Notes under the pieces: model-generated
Database searches by the model: none
Told to the model about the DNA's origin: nothing
The model's input: the letters and a program-made list of their open reading frames with translations, nothing else
Assembly: GCF_900111355.1 (NCBI RefSeq)
Contig: NZ_FOHA01000004.1
Coordinates: 100,237-164,236, forward strand
Reading direction: 5' to 3'
DNA: 64,000 nt
Source of the DNA: Isobaculum melis
Lineage (GTDB): Bacteria; Bacillota; Bacilli; Lactobacillales; Carnobacteriaceae
Position numbers and translations under genes: made by a program
Shown here: positions 16,842-27,668 of the stretch, in pieces
Position numbering within the stretch: position 1 is the first letter of the stretch
How the letters are laid out: each line of letters starts with the position of its first letter

Positions 16842-19484
16842 ATGACAGAAGAGTTAAACATGCCAACAAAGTACAATCCCCAAGAAGTTGAAGCGGGACG
16901 TTATGAGGAATGGCTAGCAAAAGATTTATTTAAACCAAGTGGTGATCAAACGAAGAAGCCTTATTCTATCGTAATTCCACCACCAAATGTAACAGGTAAA
17001 TTGCATTTAGGGCATGCTTGGGATACAACGTTACAAGATATTATCATTCGTCAAAAACGGATGCAAGGCTTCGATACTTTATGGTTACCTGGGATGGATC
17101 ATGCGGGAATTGCTACACAAGCGAAAGTTGAAGAAAAATTACGTGAAGAAGGCGTTACACGTTATGATTTAGGCCGTGAGAAATTCTTGGAAACAGTTTG
17201 GGATTGGAAAGAAGAATATGCCCAAGTGATTCGTGATCAATGGGCTAAAGTCGGGATTTCAGTCGATTATTCTCGTGAACGTTTTACCTTAGATGATGGC
17301 TTATCAGATGCAGTTAAAACGGTTTTTGTGAAGCTCTATGAAAAAGACTTAATTTATCGTGGAGAATATATTATTAACTGGGATCCAAAAGCGAAAACAG
17401 CTCTTTCTGATATTGAAGTGATTCATAAAGATGTTGAAGGTGCGTTTTATCATATGAGCTATCCTTTAGCGGATGGTAGTGGTCATTTAGAGATTGCCAC
17501 AACGAGACCAGAAACTATGCTTGGGGATACAGCGATTGCTGTACATCCTGATGATGAGCGTTACCAACATTTGATTGGGAAAACAGTGATGTTACCGCTG
17601 ATGGATCGTGAAATTCCTATTGTGGCAGATGATTATGTTGAAATGGATTTTGGAACAGGTGTTGTAAAAATGACACCTGCTCATGACCCAAATGACTTTG
17701 AAGTTGGTAATCGTCATGATTTAGAACGTATTAATGTGATGAATGATGATGCGACAATGAATGAACGTGCAGGTATTTATGTTGGTATGGATCGTTTTGA
17801 AGCAAGAAAAGCAGTGATTAAAGATTTAGAGGCATTAGGCTTATTAGTAAAAATTGAGAAAATGGTGCATTCAGTGGGACATTCAGAACGTACAGGTGTA
17901 GTTGTTGAGCCACGCTTATCCACACAATGGTTTGTAAAAATGCAACCATTAGCAGATGAAGCAATTGACTTACAAAAACAAGAAAATGTAGTGAATTTTG
18001 TTCCTGAACGTTTTGAAAACACTTATCTACGTTGGATGGAAAATGTCCATGATTGGGTAATTTCTCGTCAATTATGGTGGGGACATCGTATTCCAGCTTG
18101 GTACCACAAAACAACTGGTGAATTATATGTTGGAACAGAAGCACCAACAGATGCTGAAAATTGGGAACAGGATCCAGATGTGTTAGACACTTGGTTTAGT
18201 TCAGCTTTATGGCCGTTTTCAACCATGGGCTGGCCTGATACAGATGCACCTGATTTTAAACGCTATTTCCCTACTAGCACTTTGGTTACAGGCTATGATA
18301 TCATTGCCTTCTGGGTAAGTCGTATGATTTTCCAAAGCTTAGAATTTACAGGAGAGCGTCCTTTTGAAAATGTGCTGATTCACGGTTTAATTCGTGATGA
18401 AGAGGGCCGTAAAATGAGTAAATCACTTGGGAATGGGATTGATCCAATGGTGGTTATTGATAAATATGGTGCAGATGCACTTCGTTGGTTCTTATCAAAT
18501 GGTTCTTCTCCAGGACAAGATGTGCGCTTTAGTTATGATAAGATGGATGCTGCTTGGAATTTCATTAATAAAATTTGGAATGCGAGTCGTTTTGCATTAA
18601 TGAATATGGAAGGCATGACGTATGATGAGATTGATTTAACTGGGAAGAAAAATGTAGCAGATCGTTGGATTTTAACTCGTTTAAATGAAACCATTACACG
18701 TGTAACCGAGCTATTTGATAAATTTGAATTTGGTGAAGCAGGTCGTCATTTATACAACTTTATTTGGGATGATTTATGTGATTGGTATATTGAAATGAGT
18801 AAGAGTGTCCTTTATGGCGAAGATGAAGCAGCTAAACACACAACTCGTTCTATTTTAGCTCATGTATTTGATCAAACCTTACGTTTATTGCATCCAATTA
18901 TGCCATTTGTAACAGAAGAAATTTGGTTAAATATGCCTCATGAGGGAGAATCTTTAGTAACCGCTGATTATCCAACACCACGTAAAGATTTAAATGATGA
19001 GCAAGCTGCTAAAGGAATGGAAGTTTTAATGGAATTAATCCGCTCTGTTCGTAATATTCGTTCAGAAGTGAATACCCCATTATCTAAACAAATTGAATTA
19101 TTGATTAAAACGAGTGATGAAGCCATAGCCACATTCCTACAAGAAAATGAAGGCTATATCACAAGATTCTGTAACCCAGAAAGCTTAGTAATTGCAAGCG
19201 ATATTGAAGCACCAGAAATGGCGATGACAGCAGTGATTACAGGTGCTGAAATTTATCTGCCATTAGCAGGACTAATCAATATTGAGGAAGAAATCGCTCG
19301 TTTGAATAAAGAAATGGATAAATTAGATAAAGAAGTCAAACGTGTTCAAGGCAAGCTTGCAAATGAAAAATTTGTGGCAAGTGCACCTGCAGCAGTTGTT
19401 GAGGCTGAACGTGAAAAAGAGAAAGATTATTTAGAAAAACGTCACTTAGTTGCTGAGCGTATTGCAATGCTTGAAAAGAATTAA
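16842..19484 (+). CDS. valS: Valyl-tRNA synthetase
   Basis: 880 residues, normal for class Ia ValRS. HLGH (in [13 protein letters not shown]) and KMSKS (in [11 protein letters not shown]) are the catalytic signatures. A CP1 editing domain (about 170-380) hydrolyses Thr-tRNAVal, the anticodon-binding domain follows, and a C-terminal coiled coil (about 810-880) grips the tRNA. It charges tRNAVal in the cytosol and is controlled by the T-box upstream. RBS AAAGGAGTGG. Nothing is unusual. Confidence 0.98.
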   Translation: MTEELNMPTKYNPQEVEAGRYEEWLAKDLFKPSGDQTKKPYSIVIPPPNVTGKLHLGHAWDTTLQDIIIRQKRMQGFDTLWLPGMDHAGIATQAKVEEKLREEGVTRYDLGREKFLETVWDWKEEYAQVIRDQWAKVGISVDYSRERFTLDDGLSDAVKTVFVKLYEKDLIYRGEYIINWDPKAKTALSDIEVIHKDVEGAFYHMSYPLADGSGHLEIATTRPETMLGDTAIAVHPDDERYQHLIGKTVMLPLMDREIPIVADDYVEMDFGTGVVKMTPAHDPNDFEVGNRHDLERINVMNDDATMNERAGIYVGMDRFEARKAVIKDLEALGLLVKIEKMVHSVGHSERTGVVVEPRLSTQWFVKMQPLADEAIDLQKQENVVNFVPERFENTYLRWMENVHDWVISRQLWWGHRIPAWYHKTTGELYVGTEAPTDAENWEQDPDVLDTWFSSALWPFSTMGWPDTDAPDFKRYFPTSTLVTGYDIIAFWVSRMIFQSLEFTGERPFENVLIHGLIRDEEGRKMSKSLGNGIDPMVVIDKYGADALRWFLSNGSSPGQDVRFSYDKMDAAWNFINKIWNASRFALMNMEGMTYDEIDLTGKKNVADRWILTRLNETITRVTELFDKFEFGEAGRHLYNFIWDDLCDWYIEMSKSVLYGEDEAAKHTTRSILAHVFDQTLRLLHPIMPFVTEEIWLNMPHEGESLVTADYPTPRKDLNDEQAAKGMEVLMELIRSVRNIRSEVNTPLSKQIELLIKTSDEAIATFLQENEGYITRFCNPESLVIASDIEAPEMAMTAVITGAEIYLPLAGLINIEEEIARLNKEMDKLDKEVKRVQGKLANEKFVASAPAAVVEAEREKEKDYLEKRHLVAERIAMLEKN

Positions 19485-19494
19485 GCTGACATTG

Positions 19495-19534
19495 GATGAA
19501 ACAAAAGTAGCAACACTTTTGTTTCATCTTTTTT
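19495..19534 (+). terminator. Terminator of valS
   Basis: A perfect 14-bp stem GATGAAACAAAAGT (19495-19508) with 19515-19528, then T6. Confidence 0.85.
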
Positions 19535-19567
19535 AATAGAATGAATAAAAAGCATTAGGAGGTTACT

Positions 19568-20296
19568 ATGGAGAAATCCAATAGAAGTATTTTAAACGAG
19601 GTTGCTAAAGCTAAACTTGGCCCCTTTGGTTTTATGAAACATAAAAATAATCCTAGAAAGTGGGTAAAGGACTGTGGCTACTTTTTCATATGGATTTGGA
19701 TAGACAGTAGTTCGTTTGCTGAGCGCTATCGCTTTCAATATGGAGTCCAATTTTTACATAGTCGAAAAGATGAAGTAACCATGTACCTATCTGAAACTTG
19801 TGCAACAGTCAGGGCTGAAGATTATCTCAATGAAAATCGTGCTTTTGAGCAAGCTTTAATTGATGGCTTTGATGAATTATTGAGTCGAAAACATTTTGCT
19901 CGGCTAGCTCAAAGTGCTCAGAATCATCAAGTATTCTATGAAATCTTATTAGAGGATGAAGCGACAAAAGATTATTCAATTGGTTGGATGTGGCGTTATT
20001 GGTATCTTACTTATTTTTGTTTTCTGTTCAATCAAACAGCCGATGGTAATAAATGGTTAGAGATAACCAAACAAGAAGTAGAGAAGTATAAATATTTTGA
20101 AATGGCAGAAGGTAAAATTGGTAGAAGGGATTTTGTTTTTGAATTTGAAAAAAACAGTTTACTGCCATTTATCAAAACTGAAGATAAGCAACAAGCTTTA
20201 GAGCAAATGATTAAAGAGACACGGAGCGCATATAGAGCAGGTGGCGTGAAAAAATTACCTTATGATTTGTTTTTTGAAAGGGAAATAAATATTTAA
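19568..20296 (+). CDS. Hypothetical protein, DUF4304-like
   Basis: 242 residues, soluble and rich in aromatic residues. The N-terminal half (LGPFGFMKHKNNPRKWVKDCGYFFIWIWI) resembles DUF4304-type proteins, in which a conserved Phe/Trp-rich sheet follows a short helix. The C-terminal half is helical and I do not recognise it. No catalytic motif, signal peptide or membrane segment is visible. RBS TAGGAGG. It stands alone between valS and a secreted protein gene. Function is unknown. Confidence 0.65.
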   Translation: MEKSNRSILNEVAKAKLGPFGFMKHKNNPRKWVKDCGYFFIWIWIDSSSFAERYRFQYGVQFLHSRKDEVTMYLSETCATVRAEDYLNENRAFEQALIDGFDELLSRKHFARLAQSAQNHQVFYEILLEDEATKDYSIGWMWRYWYLTYFCFLFNQTADGNKWLEITKQEVEKYKYFEMAEGKIGRRDFVFEFEKNSLLPFIKTEDKQQALEQMIKETRSAYRAGGVKKLPYDLFFEREINI

Positions 20297-20423
20297 AAAG
20301 ATTTCTTTATTTGTTAATAATAAAACAGGTTTTTTTTTATTTGTTTTTATAGTTTATATTTTTTATTCAGTATATCCTAATGATAGAATGCTGGAAGCTT
20401 AGCTAAAACTAGCTGAACCCCGT

Positions 20424-20569
20424 TTGACAACTGCTTTTTGATTCGTTATTATGGTGTTGCAAGTAACATCTGTTTATTGCACCGCTGTTTATCTGTACTG
20501 AAAATAATAATACATCATAAATTTGTATGCTTCAAAATGTTGTGAGAACAACTTTTTGGAGCTTTTTTT
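20424..20569 (+). ncRNA. Candidate small RNA or attenuated leader upstream of the secreted protein gene
   Basis: A near-consensus promoter (TTGACA 20424-20429, 17-bp spacer, TATTAT 20447-20452) is followed about 75 bases later by a terminator-like hairpin (15-bp arms 20529-20543 and 20548-20562) and T7. The transcript would be about 110 nt from ~20459. TGCAA/TTGCA near its 5' end can pair. It could be an independent sRNA or a terminated leader of the gene at 20671. No open frame with an RBS was seen. The rest of the 20297-20670 gap shows only AT-rich sequence. Confidence 0.5.
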
Positions 20570-20670
20570 ATTCTTCTCTATTTTAAATTGAAAATATGTA
20601 AAAAACAGATGTTTATTGCATAACTTTAGAACAAAGAATCTGGTTGTATTTAAAGGAGAAGGGTTTAAGT

Positions 20671-23646
20671 ATGAGACAAAAAGAGAAGACAAAATGGTGG
20701 AAATATGGGGTGCTCGTGTTGAGTATACTATTGATGATTCTGGTAAATCAAAAAAATCATCGAATAGAAGCTCAAACGAATGTACAAAAAAATCTGATAA
20801 AAAAAGGACCTATTGAGATTGATGAAGGTTTAGCAAAATTTGAGGTGCCATCAGATGCCAATTCTCAAGAGGAATTAGGAATGCCAACTGGTTACGTTCA
20901 AGATAAAGGATATGAGCGCGTTTTCTATAGAGAACAAATACATAGTTATAGTTCACAAACCTCAGATCGTTTTTTTGCTTCTCCGTATTATCTAGCAGAT
21001 GGTCATGTATTATTTACAATCATGCATAGAAATACTGGCGCTACCCCAGATATATATTATGTTAGTTTGTTTTATGCTAAACCTGATGGAGAAATTATCG
21101 ATCAAATATCTGTTGCGACAGGTGGTGCTCCTTTAAGTCCAAGCTTTAATGGTGCTACAGCAAATACAGATCATTTTGCGACGACACCTTCAGATGTGAT
21201 GCCATTAGCAACAAATTTATATCATGTGCAGTATAGTGGCTATGCAAATGGAAATCGTCAAAACTTATGGAGAGATTTGGAATTTTCAATTGAAAATAAT
21301 CGAATAGCTGTGAAAAATTGGCATACAATTCAGTATGCACCACCAGTAATGAAAGGAACAGATTTAGAGCAAGTTCACAAATTATATGGCACACAAGATA
21401 TTATTAATCATGGAATAACAAATAGGGGTCAACATAATGTCACAGAAGTTTATCAGTGGGATGCAACAAAAAATACTTACAATCGTTTAGTCAATTTGAG
21501 TTTGGCAGGTTTAGAAAGTGAAGACTCTGGAACTTGGTCATATGATATAGGAAGAATCAGAATGAATGATGGTTATTATGGTGCCATATTTACTGGGCTT
21601 ACTAGCCCAGGGAATTATAGATACCAGATTAGATTATGGGATAAAAATGGAAATCACCCAGTCATTATCGATGATTCCAGGGATTCACCAATGAGATTAT
21701 CAAAAGCGAGTGCAACTGGTGATGCTTTTTATTATACAAAAACAGGGCCAAATGAGGTTAGTTTACATCTTGTAGATTTAACCGAAAGTACACCTCGCTC
21801 AACTAAAATTCTTTCCTTACCAAAAGGTTCAACGGTCCAGATAGAAGCAAATGGAGCGAATGAATTTGTTATCTATGGTTCAATCAGTGAGCCCTCTTCC
21901 TTTTTAAACTTAACGACACCAGGAATCTTTTTTGCAATATTAGACGATCAGTATCAAATGAAAGAAAAAGAAGCAGGGCTAGTTTCCATGACTGGCAACT
22001 TTATTATCTATTCTTTAGATAAAATAAAAGATAATCATTTCTTTATTACAGGAAGTGGAACAACTAGGGATTTGGCAACTGTTCCACCAAAAACTGGCTG
22101 GCAAGAAACAGCAAATAGTAAGGATATACATGTTCCCAATAATGCTGGCTTTGGCTCATTATATATTGGTAAAAATCATTTTCCATGGTTGCATGTAGGG
22201 AATCCACTGATTATTAATATTGATCAGCAAAGGTCAGCTGCTGAATGGGAGTCGATTTTACTAAATGACGTGAAAGTTTCTGACACCTATGATTTATCCC
22301 CACAAAATCTAACAGGTCAAAAAACACAAGCAATGCTAGATAAACGAATCAATCGCAATCCTATCAATCCTAGTTTACCAATCGCCTGGGAAGCTTTAGG
22401 GCTTGATAAGACGACGCGTGGAGCTAATGAGGTAAAATACTTCATGACTGATTTCACAAATCTAACAACTGCTCATTCAAGATGGGTAAATAAAGTAGAT
22501 GATGCAACAGAAATAACTAGCGACAATAAATTAGCATTAGCTGCATCAAATTTCTCTATCCATGTGGATGATTTAAATCGTTTAACAGCAACTGAAGCAA
22601 AAAAATTATCTGATAGCATAGGATGGAATTTGACCAATGGAAACATCTTTGATAGTACAGAAAATAGTACAAATACTATCACTGTAAATGAGGATGAATT
22701 AAAAAAAATTAAAGCTGCTAAAGCCGCCTATGATGCACTAGGTAGTCAACCTAATGCGGAAGAAAAAGCCAAGCTAATCAAGCCTTATCCGTTAACCTTT
22801 ACAATGCAAACAAAAGATGGAACTTGTGAACGAATTGCAACAGTCTTTGTGACTGATGATACAACTGAAATTGATCAAGATATTGTGATTTACGGTTTTG
22901 ATTTTAATCAATCTATCAAAAAAGTAAAAACAGTGCAGTCATCAGAAATCATTACGGCGTCTAAAGCATCTGCATGGGATTTTAAGATGAACTGGAAAAA
23001 AGGCGATACTCAATTACCTGATAGTCAATTATCAGTGGACTTAACTTATTTAGGTGCAACGGATGATGTCACTGGCTTAAATCTCGTGGAACAGGTAGGC
23101 GATTATAAAATCAGGTTGTTATATAGTGGTGTTACTCCTACAAGAGTGAGTCAGCTGCCAACAGCACATGTTTTTGGAGATGAAGTGACCATCCATGTGA
23201 GACAAGTTGTATTGGCTCAAAAAGATGAAATAGTTGTACCAGCGAAAGGCTATTATGTGTTTCAAAATCTCAATAGCGTAGCAACACCTACTATTCATTC
23301 TGAGAATAATGTACAAACACAGACTTTAACGGATGATAGCAATCAAACTTTTGAGTCCATTAGCTTAAAATTAGCTTTTGATTATTGGTGCTATCAAGTG
23401 AAGCCGATTGTACCAGAGTATTATCAGTATGACGGTTTCGTTGTAACGCCTAAAGAACCGACTAGCACGAATCCACATGCTGCGGCAAATAAGGATGGAA
23501 ATGCAACTGATCCTATTCCAATACTAGATTTTGCAGATACAGATGTTTATTGGTTAACAATTTACTTAAAGCCAAATGATGCACAGGTTATCAAACCTTA
23601 TAGCTGGGATTATCAATTGAATCCTCTTGGAGAAGTGAAACCTTAG
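20671..23646 (+). CDS. Large secreted protein of unknown function, no visible wall anchor
   Basis: About 991 residues from the ATG at 20671 (AAGGAGAAGGG upstream); an ATG at 20644 precedes this RBS. The N-terminus is basic (MRQKEKTKWWKYG) followed by a hydrophobic stretch to about residue 24, a signal peptide or membrane anchor. Residues ~60-500 are rich in short strands with aromatic and Asp/Gly turns, possibly beta-propeller-like. From ~540 come Ig-like segments. There is no LPxTG motif, C-terminal TM helix or charged tail, and the sequence ends GEVKP. I do not recognise a family. It could be a surface or secreted adhesin, or one cut short before its anchor. Confidence 0.7.
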   Translation: MRQKEKTKWWKYGVLVLSILLMILVNQKNHRIEAQTNVQKNLIKKGPIEIDEGLAKFEVPSDANSQEELGMPTGYVQDKGYERVFYREQIHSYSSQTSDRFFASPYYLADGHVLFTIMHRNTGATPDIYYVSLFYAKPDGEIIDQISVATGGAPLSPSFNGATANTDHFATTPSDVMPLATNLYHVQYSGYANGNRQNLWRDLEFSIENNRIAVKNWHTIQYAPPVMKGTDLEQVHKLYGTQDIINHGITNRGQHNVTEVYQWDATKNTYNRLVNLSLAGLESEDSGTWSYDIGRIRMNDGYYGAIFTGLTSPGNYRYQIRLWDKNGNHPVIIDDSRDSPMRLSKASATGDAFYYTKTGPNEVSLHLVDLTESTPRSTKILSLPKGSTVQIEANGANEFVIYGSISEPSSFLNLTTPGIFFAILDDQYQMKEKEAGLVSMTGNFIIYSLDKIKDNHFFITGSGTTRDLATVPPKTGWQETANSKDIHVPNNAGFGSLYIGKNHFPWLHVGNPLIINIDQQRSAAEWESILLNDVKVSDTYDLSPQNLTGQKTQAMLDKRINRNPINPSLPIAWEALGLDKTTRGANEVKYFMTDFTNLTTAHSRWVNKVDDATEITSDNKLALAASNFSIHVDDLNRLTATEAKKLSDSIGWNLTNGNIFDSTENSTNTITVNEDELKKIKAAKAAYDALGSQPNAEEKAKLIKPYPLTFTMQTKDGTCERIATVFVTDDTTEIDQDIVIYGFDFNQSIKKVKTVQSSEIITASKASAWDFKMNWKKGDTQLPDSQLSVDLTYLGATDDVTGLNLVEQVGDYKIRLLYSGVTPTRVSQLPTAHVFGDEVTIHVRQVVLAQKDEIVVPAKGYYVFQNLNSVATPTIHSENNVQTQTLTDDSNQTFESISLKLAFDYWCYQVKPIVPEYYQYDGFVVTPKEPTSTNPHAAANKDGNATDPIPILDFADTDVYWLTIYLKPNDAQVIKPYSWDYQLNPLGEVKP

Positions 23647-23750
23647 ACTTTATTTGGAAAGTAAAAACAATCTAAGAGAATGAAGGATAGCAAAGAAACT
23701 CATTCTAGCAAGTCTGAATTCGTTATGAAGGAAGAACCTTTAAGTTAACA

Positions 23751-23795
23751 AAAAGCTTTCCCATTTAGTGTTGCAAACCTAATGGGAAAGCTTTT
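23751..23795. terminator. Bidirectional terminator between the secreted protein and ClbS-like genes
   Basis: AAAAGCTTTCCCATTTAG (23751-23768) pairs with 23779-23795 across a 10-base loop. A and T runs at the ends serve both strands of this convergent pair. Confidence 0.75.
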
Positions 23796-23802
23796 ATTTA
23801 TT

Positions 23803-24327
23803 TTAATTTACAAGTTGATTTTTCTTCCATTTACGAATCTTTGTACGGAAGTTTGTAAAGGGTGAAATGGTATTAATCTTAATCCAACGAACCATCGCCC
23901 AGCTTTCATTATCTCCAGTCCATTGACGGACGCCTTGAGTAAATAATTCTTCATCTGATAAGCCATCAATCCAAGCTTGGCAATCTTGTTCTAGCTGTTT
24001 AAAACATTTGCGCATGTCGGTTAATGACATCCCTTCACAGTCCTGATAAAAAATCTGATACATCTCCCCCAAACGATTCCATTTAAAACCCTCTCTAGGC
24101 ATGACCGCTTCTTTTCCTGCCTTTTCATCAGCATCCCATTTCATTAAGAGTCTGAGCCAGCCAATTTGATAAGCAATAATTTCAGCAGGTGTGCGGTCAA
24201 TAACTTCATCCCTCACATCACGATCCGCCTCTGCAATTGCATCAAATTCACCATCTAACAGCAGATATCGCTTATGAATTTCATCCTTTAACGCTTGTTT
24301 TGTTTTTGGTAAAGCACTGGTTGCCAT
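23803..24327 (-). CDS. ClbS/DfsB family four-helix bundle protein (DUF1706)
   Basis: 174 residues, all-helical. TKQALKDEIHKRYLLLDGEF at the N-terminus, the PAEIIAYQIGWLRLL helix and the late RQWTGDNESWAMVRWIKINTISPF segment match the DUF1706 family related to DinB-like bundles. The family includes ClbS, which protects E. coli from colibactin, but most members in Firmicutes have no tested function. Convergent with the secreted protein gene. Assignment is by family pattern only. Confidence 0.8.
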   Translation of the reverse strand: MATSALPKTKQALKDEIHKRYLLLDGEFDAIAEADRDVRDEVIDRTPAEIIAYQIGWLRLLMKWDADEKAGKEAVMPREGFKWNRLGEMYQIFYQDCEGMSLTDMRKCFKQLEQDCQAWIDGLSDEELFTQGVRQWTGDNESWAMVRWIKINTISPFTNFRTKIRKWKKNQLVN

Positions 24328-24508
24328 AGCTAGTCACTTCCATTTCTTTAAGTTAAGATAAGTATAAAGGATGACATAGTGAGAGAGTCAACAGAAAAAA
24401 GAAAACCTTTAGCGAAGCACTACTTCTTTTTTGAGATTTATGTTAAAATGTTAGGGAACAAGTGTGCGTTAATGCATGCTTTATTGAATGGAATAGGTGG
24501 TATTGAAC

Positions 24509-25117
24509 ATGTACGAATATATGAAGGGACGTTTGTCCTTTGTGTCTCCAAGTTATTTAGCAGTTGAAGTAGGTGGAATTGGCTATCAATTATTTGTTGC
24601 AAATCCATTTCGCTTTTCTAGCAAATTTAATGAGGAAATTTTGATTTATGTCCATCAAGCAGTCAGAGAAGACGCCATTACCCTATATGGCTTTGCTGAT
24701 TTAGATGAAAAACAATTATTTTTAAAATTAATTAGTGTCTCAGGCATTGGTCCTAAAAGCGCACTAGCCATCTTAGCTAGCGATGATCATGGTGGTTTAG
24801 TCAATGCTATTGAAACAGATGATGCAGGGTATTTAACGAAGTTTCCTGGTGTTGGTAAAAAAACAGCTCAGCAAATTGTCTTAGATTTAAAAGGCAAATT
24901 AGGTGAATTAAGCACTACAGCGGCTGCCACCGAGAAAATGGAAGCCAGTCCAGTTGTTAGCGCAACGAAACATATGGAAGAAGCGCTGGAAGCCCTTAAA
25001 GCATTAGGCTATAGCGCGAAAGAATTGAAACGTATTGAACCAAAATTAAAATTAGTTGAAGCAACAAGCACAGATGAATATTTACGAACAGCCTTAAAAT
25101 TATTGATGAAAAAATAA
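24509..25117 (+). CDS. ruvA: Holliday junction branch migration protein RuvA
   Basis: 202 residues from the ATG at 24509, with TAGGTGGT 8 bases upstream; a GTG at 24497 is less likely. An OB-fold N-terminal domain ([12 protein letters not shown]) is followed by tandem helix-hairpin-helix motifs ([35 protein letters not shown]) and a C-terminal RuvB-binding domain (about 150-202). The RuvA tetramer holds the Holliday junction while RuvB drives branch migration. Here ruvB is separated from it by mgsA. Confidence 0.96.
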   Translation: MYEYMKGRLSFVSPSYLAVEVGGIGYQLFVANPFRFSSKFNEEILIYVHQAVREDAITLYGFADLDEKQLFLKLISVSGIGPKSALAILASDDHGGLVNAIETDDAGYLTKFPGVGKKTAQQIVLDLKGKLGELSTTAAATEKMEASPVVSATKHMEEALEALKALGYSAKELKRIEPKLKLVEATSTDEYLRTALKLLMKK

Positions 25118-25138
25118 CTCTGTAAAGGACTGAAGCAG

Positions 25139-25546
25139 ATGAAGATTGCCTTAATTGCTCATGACCGTAAAAAGGAACGGATGATTGAATGTTGTTTGGC
25201 CTATTATGAACTATTGAAGCCACATGAACTTTTTGCAACAGGAACAACTGGTTTAAGAATTGAAGAAGCAACAGGACTATCCATTCATCGCTTTAATTCT
25301 GGACCACTTGGTGGCGATCAGCAAATTGGGGCGATGATTGCAGAAGGTCAAATGGACTTGGTCATTTTTTTAAGAGATCCATTAACGGCACAGCCACATG
25401 AACCAGATGTTTCAGCCTTGCTTCGATTAGCGGATGTTTATGATGTGCCACTAGCAAGCAATATTGGAACAGCTGAGGTTCTATTAAGAGGACTTGGACA
25501 AGGTCTGGTGGATTGGCGGAAGTTATTTCATCAAAAGAAAAGTTAA
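25139..25546 (+). CDS. mgsA: Methylglyoxal synthase MgsA
   Basis: 135 residues. [10 protein letters not shown] at the N-terminus, ATGTTG in the phosphate-binding loop, [12 protein letters not shown] with conserved glycines and the DLVIFLRDP catalytic aspartate segment are all present. The enzyme converts dihydroxyacetone phosphate to methylglyoxal and phosphate, a bypass of lower glycolysis under phosphate limitation, and is usually inhibited by phosphate. It sits 21 bp after ruvA and directly before ruvB on the same strand, so it is probably cotranscribed with the recombination genes, an unusual place for it. Confidence 0.95.
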   Translation: MKIALIAHDRKKERMIECCLAYYELLKPHELFATGTTGLRIEEATGLSIHRFNSGPLGGDQQIGAMIAEGQMDLVIFLRDPLTAQPHEPDVSALLRLADVYDVPLASNIGTAEVLLRGLGQGLVDWRKLFHQKKS

Positions 25547-25564
25547 GTGAAAGAGGTGACAATT

Positions 25565-26578
25565 GTGACAGAGGAAAATCGCATTGTTTCGGGGGAGCAG
25601 ATTGATGGTGAAGAAGTAACAATTGAAAAAAGCTTGCGTCCAGTCACAATGAGCCAATATATTGGACAAGATAAAGTTAAACGAGAATTATCGATTTATA
25701 TAGAAGCAGCCAAAAGACGTGAAGAGGCTTTAGATCATGTCTTACTTTATGGACCACCTGGACTTGGTAAAACAACAATGGCAATGGTGATTGCGAATGA
25801 AATGAATGTTGGGATTAGAACAACGAGTGGGCCTGCAATTGAACGACAGGGCGATTTAGTGGCTTTGTTGAACGAGCTAGAGCCTGGGGATGTTTTATTT
25901 ATTGATGAAATTCATCGCATGCCAAGAGTTGTAGAGGAAATGCTGTATTCTGCAATGGAGGATTTCTTTATTGATATCATTGTAGGGGAAGGCCCAAATG
26001 CACATCCAGTTCATTTCCCCTTACCACCCTTTACTTTAGTAGGGGCGACAACGAGAGCAGGTTTATTATCTGCGCCTTTAAGAGATCGTTTTGGAATTGT
26101 AGCGCATATGGAATACTATCAAGAAAAAGATTTAGCTGAGATTGTCTTGCGCTCAGCAGATATTTTTGCCACAGAAATTGAAGCAAGTGGTGCGATTGAA
26201 ATTGCTTTGCGTTCAAGAGGAACCCCACGGATTGCCAATCGATTATTAAAGCGTGTCCGTGATTTTGCCCAAGTAGAGGCAGAAGGTATTGTCACGAAAG
26301 AAATTGCTGATCAAGCATTATATATGTTGAATGTTGATAAAAAAGGGCTCGATTATATTGACCAAAAAATCTTAAAAGCAATGATTGAATTGTATCAAGG
26401 AGGGCCAGTAGGCCTAACAACAATTGCGGTAAATATTGGAGAAGAAACAGAAACGGTTGAAGATATGTATGAGCCTTATTTAATCCAACGAGGATTTTTA
26501 AAGCGAACCCAAAGAGGGCGGATTGTCACGGCGCTTGCTTATGAACATCTAGGCTATGATCAATCGACTGAAAAATGA
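25565..26578 (+). CDS. ruvB: Holliday junction DNA helicase RuvB
   Basis: About 337 residues from the GTG at 25565, which has GAGGTG 8 bases upstream; a GTG at 25547 has no clear RBS. AAA+ motor: Walker [10 protein letters not shown], Walker [10 protein letters not shown], sensor 1 GATTRAG and arginine finger region RDRFG, then a C-terminal winged helix (about 260-330). Hexameric rings pump DNA through the RuvA-bound junction during recombinational repair. The next gene, queA, begins just after its stop, so they are cotranscribed. Confidence 0.97.
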   Translation: MTEENRIVSGEQIDGEEVTIEKSLRPVTMSQYIGQDKVKRELSIYIEAAKRREEALDHVLLYGPPGLGKTTMAMVIANEMNVGIRTTSGPAIERQGDLVALLNELEPGDVLFIDEIHRMPRVVEEMLYSAMEDFFIDIIVGEGPNAHPVHFPLPPFTLVGATTRAGLLSAPLRDRFGIVAHMEYYQEKDLAEIVLRSADIFATEIEASGAIEIALRSRGTPRIANRLLKRVRDFAQVEAEGIVTKEIADQALYMLNVDKKGLDYIDQKILKAMIELYQGGPVGLTTIAVNIGEETETVEDMYEPYLIQRGFLKRTQRGRIVTALAYEHLGYDQSTEK

Positions 26579-26598
26579 GAAGGAAAGAAGGAACAAGT

Positions 26599-27630
26599 GT
26601 GTTAACAACTGAAGATTTTGATTTTGAGTTACCAGAAGAGCTAATTGCACAAACCCCACTTGAGGATCGTGCTAGTTCAAAGCTGTTAGTATTAAATAGT
26701 AAAACAGGTGCCTATGAAGATAAGGTGTTTTCTAATATTGTGGATGAATTAAATCCAGGAGATGCTTTAGTGCTGAATGATACAAGAGTATTACCTGCTC
26801 GATTATATGGAGAAAAACCAGATACAGGTGGTCATTTAGAAGTGTTGCTGTTAAAGAATACTAAAAATGATGAATGGGAAACTCTTGTTAAGCCAGCTAA
26901 AAGAGCCAAAGTAGGCACAAAAGTTTCGTTTGGTGATGGTCGATTAACAGGTGTTGTGACTGAAGAGCTTGAACATGGTGGTCGGATTGTTGATTTTAAA
27001 TATGAAGGGATTTTCCTTGAAGTATTGGAGTCATTAGGCGAAATGCCTTTACCGCCATATATCAAAGAGCGCTTAGACGATCAAGAACGCTATCAAACGG
27101 TTTATTCAAAAGAAAGTGGTTCAGCTGCGGCACCAACTGCTGGGCTACATTTTACTGAAGAATTATTAACACAGATAAAAGCAAAAGGTATAAAGCTTGT
27201 TTTCTTAACCTTACATGTTGGTCTTGGTACCTTTAGACCAGTAAGTGTTGAAAATTTAGCAGATCATCATATGCATAGTGAATTCTATCGCTTAACAGAA
27301 GAAGCTGCAGCAATCTTAAGAGAGGTTAAGGCAGCAGGTGGTCGAGTGGTAGCGGTAGGAACAACCTCTATTAGAACCTTAGAAACAATTGGGACAAAGT
27401 TTGAAGGAAATATCCAAGCAGATAGTGGCTGGACAAGTATTTTTATTGCACCAGGCTATACCTTTAAAATTGTGGATGCATTTTCAACGAATTTCCACTT
27501 ACCAAAATCAACCTTAGTCATGTTGGTGAGCGCTTTTGCAGGAAGAGAAAATGTTTTAGCAGCTTATCATCATGCTGTTGAAGCACGTTATCGTTTCTTT
27601 AGTTTTGGAGATGCTATGTTTGTGAAGTAA
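26599..27630 (+). CDS. queA: S-adenosylmethionine:tRNA ribosyltransferase-isomerase QueA
   Basis: 343 residues from the GTG at 26599 (GAAGGA 8 bases upstream); an ATG at 26575 overlapping the ruvB stop would add eight atypical residues. [16 protein letters not shown] and [14 protein letters not shown] are family signatures. QueA transfers the ribosyl group of SAM to preQ1 at position 34 of tRNA, making epoxyqueuosine. In Bacillus tgt follows directly. Here tgt is 7.9 kb downstream, beyond an accessory block. Confidence 0.96.
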   Translation: MLTTEDFDFELPEELIAQTPLEDRASSKLLVLNSKTGAYEDKVFSNIVDELNPGDALVLNDTRVLPARLYGEKPDTGGHLEVLLLKNTKNDEWETLVKPAKRAKVGTKVSFGDGRLTGVVTEELEHGGRIVDFKYEGIFLEVLESLGEMPLPPYIKERLDDQERYQTVYSKESGSAAAPTAGLHFTEELLTQIKAKGIKLVFLTLHVGLGTFRPVSVENLADHHMHSEFYRLTEEAAAILREVKAAGGRVVAVGTTSIRTLETIGTKFEGNIQADSGWTSIFIAPGYTFKIVDAFSTNFHLPKSTLVMLVSAFAGRENVLAAYHHAVEARYRFFSFGDAMFVK

Positions 27631-27668
27631 TCTCAGCAGTGTAAAATTAAATAAAAGGAGGCCACCAG

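Noticed and set aside
24379..24567. 62-residue frame before ruvA
   Set aside because: Overlaps the ruvA start in another frame with no RBS.
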